The notes under the pieces were generated by a model, which had not been told where the DNA came from, did not search any database, and saw only the letters and a list, made by a program, of their open reading frames with translations. A stretch of DNA of 64,000 nucleotides, from positions 28,771,966 to 28,835,965 of the forward strand of contig JACGWO010000001.1 of NCBI GenBank assembly GCA_034509735.1. Reading direction: 5' to 3'. This document shows positions 59,604 to 64,000 of this stretch, piece after piece; within the stretch, counting starts at the first letter, position 1, and each line of letters opens with the position of its first letter. The translations under genes and the position numbers were made by a program. The stretch is from Sesamum alatum. Lineage: Eukaryota > Streptophyta > Magnoliopsida > Lamiales > Pedaliaceae.

Positions 59604-61803
59604 TGTTAGTTTCGTATAAGCCCCGGACGTTAAGCGCAGTGGAAATTAAAATTTTAATTGAAAAATAATGTTATAATTAGCGATCAAATCGCCCGTCTCA
59701 TTGCTATTACGATGTGGATCTCAAGCATAAAAAGGATGTCAATTGAATGGTTAAGAGAACCCAACCTTTCTTGCTCTTCGGTTGATGTTGATTACTTGAA
59801 TTTTCTCAAGAACGACTTTACCTTAAAGAACGATGGAACGTCAAGACGGATTCCTTTTTTAATTGTTGTTCACGGTAGGAACACAAGTGTCTTCCCTCTA
59901 AAGCTAGTCCACACCACCTATGATGGAATCACCCTCAAACCTATGCTAGTAGGTATTGGAGGATTAAGGTAGATCAACTATTGATCTATGGAGAAATCAA
60001 GGGAATTCTTCTCTTTTGGAGATGAGAAATGAACATAAGACCAATGCTAAAGTGAAATCTAGACTGTCTAGCTTTGAAGGACAGAAAGTCTATGAGCTAG
60101 AAAGCAAAAGGAAAGCAAGAATTTTTGTATCTTTGTATGTAAAAAATGGTATATAAATCTCTTGCCTTTGCCCCTTTTTATAGGCATTTCTTTGCACTAG
60201 ATACAATGAATGTAGACAAGCCCTTTTGTCTTCCTCTTAGATAACACTTGTCTTCATAGACAAGTTATAGCATGACTCATATTTTCTTCTTCATCTAAAG
60301 ATGAAAACAAGTATGTCTATGTTCAATGAATCTTGTCATGTGGGCTGGTGGGCTTGGGCTAAGGTCTTGGGCTTTATCTTAATTTTCAATTGGACTAAAT
60401 CCAATTTTAATTAATTCCCAACTAATTATTTAGCCCATGATATTTAATTCTTTAATTAAATATAAGCCCAAATTAATTAATCTAATTAATTAATTTTCAA
60501 GCTCAAATAGATTAATCTTAATTAATATATCACAAGTCTTACTTAATCAAGTTAATGCTTGTGAATTTAGACTCCAAATTAAATAATCATATTATGTAAT
60601 ATTCCTATGAAATGATTTCATAAATCATTTCATCAATTAATTTAACTCCTTGAATTAATTGATTAATTCTCCATAATTAATTCCAATAATTCCATCATGG
60701 ATTTGTGTGTGACCCTTTAGGTTCACTACTCAGCTAGACTTGGGTTTGTATCATACAATTTAATTAGCAATTTACTTGCATTAGATTAATTAGATCTGGT
60801 CATAATTAATCACTCTCAATTAACTCCTTAACTGGAGGGTACCCGTCACCATGGGTGGCCATTTAGCATTGGTCCATGGCACTAGAGAATAGGTGAATTA
60901 TTGTGTGAACATGTGAGCGACGCATACCATGTAGATATGGTTCCTCCGCCACTAACCTTCCGATCAAAGTCTAGGGCATGGAATTAGTTATCGATTCCCG
61001 TTATCGACTTTGATGTCTATGTATCAACCCTTCCAGTTATGCTTCCAATTTATAAATATAGGAAAAAGACTTTCTCCTATTCGATCAACAGTCATGGCCA
61101 TGGGCTTCAAGGAACGCGTAGTGTAGAGAACATAGGAGGTTCGTTATCATCTCACGATAAGTAGCAGATCCTATCTTGGAACTCACCAACCTCCAGCATG
61201 CTTCAACTATGTCTGAAACATGACCGTATAGTGATCCAGGATGAAACCTGAGACCACATTGGACATGATCAAGTCATAGCCGTCCCATGCACAAGGTTAC
61301 TGTGGAACCTCAAGTCTAAGGACTAGTTAGTGCAATATCATAACCTAGGAGTTCTAGTCATACCAATCATGCCGTACAGGGATTCCATATCACAACTCGT
61401 GCCAGTCAATTTAGTGAACTTGATAACTCCTTATCAAGCACCAACTAAAGTGCGCAGACGTCATACGTCTCTGTCTATGAAACTCGACATTCATCATATG
61501 AACGCATCACTTAGTGCAAGTCTTTAAGGAATGGTCGATGCCCTGTCTCAACCGATTCATCGACTTGGAATATTTTAGATCAAACCATAGAGGTTGGTTT
61601 CATGGTGGTCATTATGCGCGAGCCAACCCCATAGCATAATTGATCTAAGGGCTTCAACCAAATGCTCATATAAATATAAGGTTTAAAGCATATGATGAAG
61701 ATGGCCAAAGAACATTTCTTAAATTAACATATTACTGAAAAAGATCGTCTTGAATAGTTTACAAAGAGCCAATCAATTGGCTTGACGGTCACCTATTCTA
61801 ACA
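59604..61803 (-). repeat. 5' LTR of Copia 2 (2200 bp)
   Basis: On the minus strand it runs from TGTTAGAATAGGTGACCGTC to ...GAAACTAACA. It has the same boxes as the 3' LTR (CTCAGCTAGACTTGG near 60730, CACCATGGGTGGCCATTTAG near 60848). The start TGTTAGAATAGGTGACC is shared with solo LTRs A and C and nearly shared with B and D, but the 3' third differs and the hairpin is absent. Confidence 0.9.
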
Positions 61804-62899
61804 GTCTTTCCAGTACAACATGCAACCATTTTTACACACACCAATCTTTTCAACAGGTAAACCCAAATCCCTTATCAACTTCTTCGTACTGTAGTAATTA
61901 CTGGGCAGGTTGTGATTAAAGGGAAATATATTATTAGCCAACTGGGACACCTGGTCGTAGCTTCTCTCAGAAAAATTATTCTTGACTTTGATTTTCACCA
62001 CTCAAGCAACCGACGCCAACGGAGATTGGGTACAACCACTCCACAACGATTGGTGGGCAACATGCACTACATCAAAAAAATGGTCTAACAACCCAGACAC
62101 ATAATCATAGAGGGGCCCGCCATACCACTAACTAGGACTAGCATCAAAGTAAGACAGGACTTGTACCATCATCAGGCACACCCTCGTGGTAAGATGAAAA
62201 AAAAATTCAGGCCAGCTGCATCAGAAACCATCCTCTACGCCCAATCCATCTACTGGTCATCACCCCAGTGCATACTACCCTCCTCTTGAGCAGCTGGGGT
62301 TTGCTCCTCCTACACTAGAAGGGCGATCACAGCATCAAAGTACTCGTGCACCCTCTCCTCGCCATGAAAAATCTAATTATAGTATTCCAACATAAATCGT
62401 CGCATACATAAGTCAAAATTAACCTCATCAGGTGTTTTGAAACATTTCATTTTGGCACTTCCGACATGGCACCTAATCTTCTCCCCAACCATATGTCCAC
62501 GCTGACACTTGGCCCATGAAAGTATTAACTCCATCTCAAACTCCGGTGTAAGACCCGCCCTCCTCGGGAGGTTCTTCTCATACATCCATTTCCTCATTCA
62601 CTACATACACACACACACATATATATATATATAATTATATTTCGACCTATAAATTAATTATTTTTTTCCACTAATAATACTTAACACTCAAATATAAAAA
62701 TAAGAAAAACTATAATAATTGAACTATATTTTAATTAACAAAAAAGGGTTCAAGTTGTTACCTGATCAACCACCTAAAGAGATCAACGGTACATGATAAA
62801 TGACACAATTCTAGTTGATCAACTGTACATGCTCGAAAACTAGAGAGAACTTGAGAGTGTCTAGTTTATCAATTCTAGAAGAAATAAATGAAAATAGCA

Positions 62900-63560
62900 T
62901 GCAACACATATATATAAGATTATTTGGAACGGTCAGTGGAACGGTTGTTGGAGCGACCAAAATAGCCGTTAAAAACATAGCCATTAGACTAAAGAGCTCA
63001 TTATTGGAATGTCATTATTGCCTTCGTAAAACAATTGTTCCAATAGAATCGGCTTTTGTAGCAGCCAGATAGTATTACAAATTTATAATGGTGTTTTATT
63101 AGAAATTGGAATAGACACTTTCATATTTCGCATGGCCGTTACATTGCAAACTAGGTTGTTGCAAAACAGTTGCAAATGTGCAACAACCTCCAATTTGTAC
63201 CAGCTTTTGTAAAGGACATGCCATACTACAAATGTGTAATGACATTTTACACAATTTTGGAACAGTTTTTTCCCATAGTTCACATAGCAGTTACAATCCA
63301 AAGTGAACGGTGCCAAAGCATGTTTCAAACGTGTAACGACCTGCAATTTATAGCGCATTTACGAACACCATCCATTAATAGGCATTTGGAACGGCCTTTC
63401 TATTTCTTCTGCCGTTACAAAAAGTCTAATTTTATTTTATCAGCTTCATGACGTCAGCAATGGATATCCGTTCTAAATTGGTTACAATGACCATTCCAAT
63501 TTGAAACGGAATGTGCCCGTTCCAACTTGACGTTACAAATCCCAGCATTTTTCTGTAATA
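62900..63560. repeat. CACTA subterminal repeat region, right
   Basis: GGAACGG, TTGGAAC, GTTACA and TTGTAAC words recur in both orientations (for example near 62928, 62940, 63120, 63262, 63290, 63388, 63412 and 63520), mirroring the left subterminal region. Confidence 0.7.
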
Positions 63561-64000
63561 GTTTCTCGTCTTCTCTGATAGTGTTTGTGATTAAATGTGG
63601 GTGTGTGTGTATGATTGTTCTTTTATTAATTATTTATTTGAGAAGGTTGATGTGGTGGGTGATGGCTCACGTGAGCCACACCCATCTCTCATCTTTTCTT
63701 TTTATTTAATCTTTTCCAATTTTCAATTACATTCCCTAAGTTTCTTAATTTATATAATTTGCGGCCAAATATTTTATAAAGCTCCAATTTGCTCCCTTTA
63801 AGTTTTAATATATTCAAATTTGAATCTTAATTTATTTACTAATTTATTAAATTTCTTAAATACTTATCAATTAATCACACAATTATGTATCAAAATCTTT
63901 GAACGTCATAGTGCAAGTATTTAGATAATTTGATGTATATTTTTTTGTTTTTTTAACTAATTATGTTACTAAATAAACCAATATTAGATATATAATAAAG
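63561..64000 (-). repeat. Gypsy-type LTR relic 2, part right of the CACTA element
   Basis: On the minus strand it matches the first 300 bp of relic 1: GCAAATTGGAGCTTTATAA, then AAATTATATAAATTAAG, and an ACACACACAC tract before the CACTA insertion. It continues beyond the end of the window, where the LTR start should lie. Confidence 0.65.

Larger units (their letters stand above)
53019..61803 (-). mobile_element. Copia retrotransposon 2, both LTRs present, core RT deleted
   Basis: Two direct LTRs (53019-55276 and 59604-61803) bound a 4.3-kb interior read on the minus strand. A primer-binding site identical to the usual initiator-Met type follows the 5' LTR, and a purine-rich tract precedes the 3' LTR. 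The flanks are GTCCG (left) and GTCTT (right), three of five bases equal, and joining them restores the CACTA transposase reading YWKD-DIDL. Gag, protease, integrase and RNase H are recognisable, but the reverse transcriptase is missing apart from its first residues. It is therefore a deletion derivative that could move only with help. Confidence 0.9.
51490..62597 (-). pseudogene. CACTA TNP2-type transposase (Transposase_21), split by Copia 2
   Basis: TNP2/TNPD-type proteins cut CACTA ends. The N-terminal part lies at 61809-62597 on the minus strand (RKWMYEKNLPRRAGLTPEFE; then VCKNGCMLYWKD, 61809-61850). Copia 2 interrupts the YWKD/DIDL junction, and the frame resumes at 53018 with DDIDLAYYKFCGHTKYKP. 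The core continues through 52620-52841 and 52296-52604 (LESLIEELLQLWHIGVW, MLASLMWTVNNLSAYE, GWSTTGVIGCPVC), the family's most conserved block. The DUF4218-like end (51494-51841) has MKSRDCHICMQKLIPIA. Many stops and frameshifts exist, so the gene is dead. Confidence 0.88.
42063..63560 (-). mobile_element. CACTA (En/Spm) DNA transposon, about 21.5 kb including nested insertions
   Basis: The left end is CACTACAAAAAGAGAAG. The right end, on the minus strand, is TATTACAGAAAAATGC, the same terminus with two C-to-T changes. The 3-bp target is GCT (42060-42062) and GTT (63561-63563), again one C-to-T change. Both flanks are parts of one Gypsy-type LTR, which confirms the borders. Subterminal repeats and a TNP2-type transposase with a downstream second gene, all on the minus strand, fit En/Spm elements. 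Nested insertions are solo LTR C, a MULE with solo LTR D, and Copia 2. Without them the element is about 5.3 kb. Confidence 0.9.

Overview
This is a plant nuclear window, most likely a eudicot. It is AT-rich and holds one intron-containing host gene plus a dense stack of plant transposable elements. No bacterial, organellar or CRISPR feature is visible. I cannot name the species from the sequence.

Host gene (774-3641, minus strand). A complete seven-exon aminotransferase of the tyrosine/nicotianamine aminotransferase family is the only intact host gene. Its spliced frame is continuous for 413 residues and the PLP-lysine motif SKRW is present. A small MITE lies in intron 6 and a 57-bp tandem repeat in intron 1.

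Repeat landscape, left to right. (1) 3.86-4.23 kb: a short Mutator-like MITE. (2) 4.36-11.98 kb: a decayed L1-type LINE with a 15-bp target site duplication (TSD), split by a 2.0-kb solo LTR (A). (3) 12.5-15.2 kb: a Mutator-like inverted-repeat element with a perfect 9-bp TSD, itself carrying a second inverted-repeat element. (4) 15.7-20.7 kb: a 3'-truncated Copia element on the minus strand, split by solo LTR B. (5) 21.1-23.3 kb: a Gypsy tail, a GC-rich minisatellite and a hAT-like end. (6) 23.3-27.6 kb: a decayed pararetrovirus-like relic on the minus strand with a Harbinger MITE inside, followed by LTR fragment E. (7) 28.3-32.7 kb: simple and tandem repeats, a LINE RNase H tail, and a second copy of the DNA that flanks the first Copia element. 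(8) 32.7-42.1 kb: LINE pieces and two Gypsy-type LTR relics in opposite orientation, one split by an antisense LINE, with a foldback MITE between them. (9) 42.1-63.6 kb: one CACTA (En/Spm) transposon of about 21.5 kb, inserted in the second Gypsy-type LTR. It has been filled by solo LTR C, a 5.4-kb Mutator-like element that itself contains solo LTR D, and an 8.8-kb Copia element with 2.2-kb LTRs.

How the parts relate. Nesting gives a relative order: Gypsy-type LTR, then CACTA, then the MULE and the Copia elements, then solo LTR D. The solo LTRs A-D and fragment E form one family, with termini and internal boxes like those of the 8.8-kb Copia element. That Copia element keeps its LTRs, primer-binding site and polypurine tract but has lost the core of its reverse transcriptase. 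All mobile-element coding regions seen here are broken, so mobility, if any, would need proteins from elsewhere. The most unusual signals are a hairpin with a five-base loop in the downstream part of the solo LTRs, a tRNA-like pol III box pair inside a Mutator-like arm, and the depth of nesting in the CACTA element. I found no clear evidence for a wholly new system.
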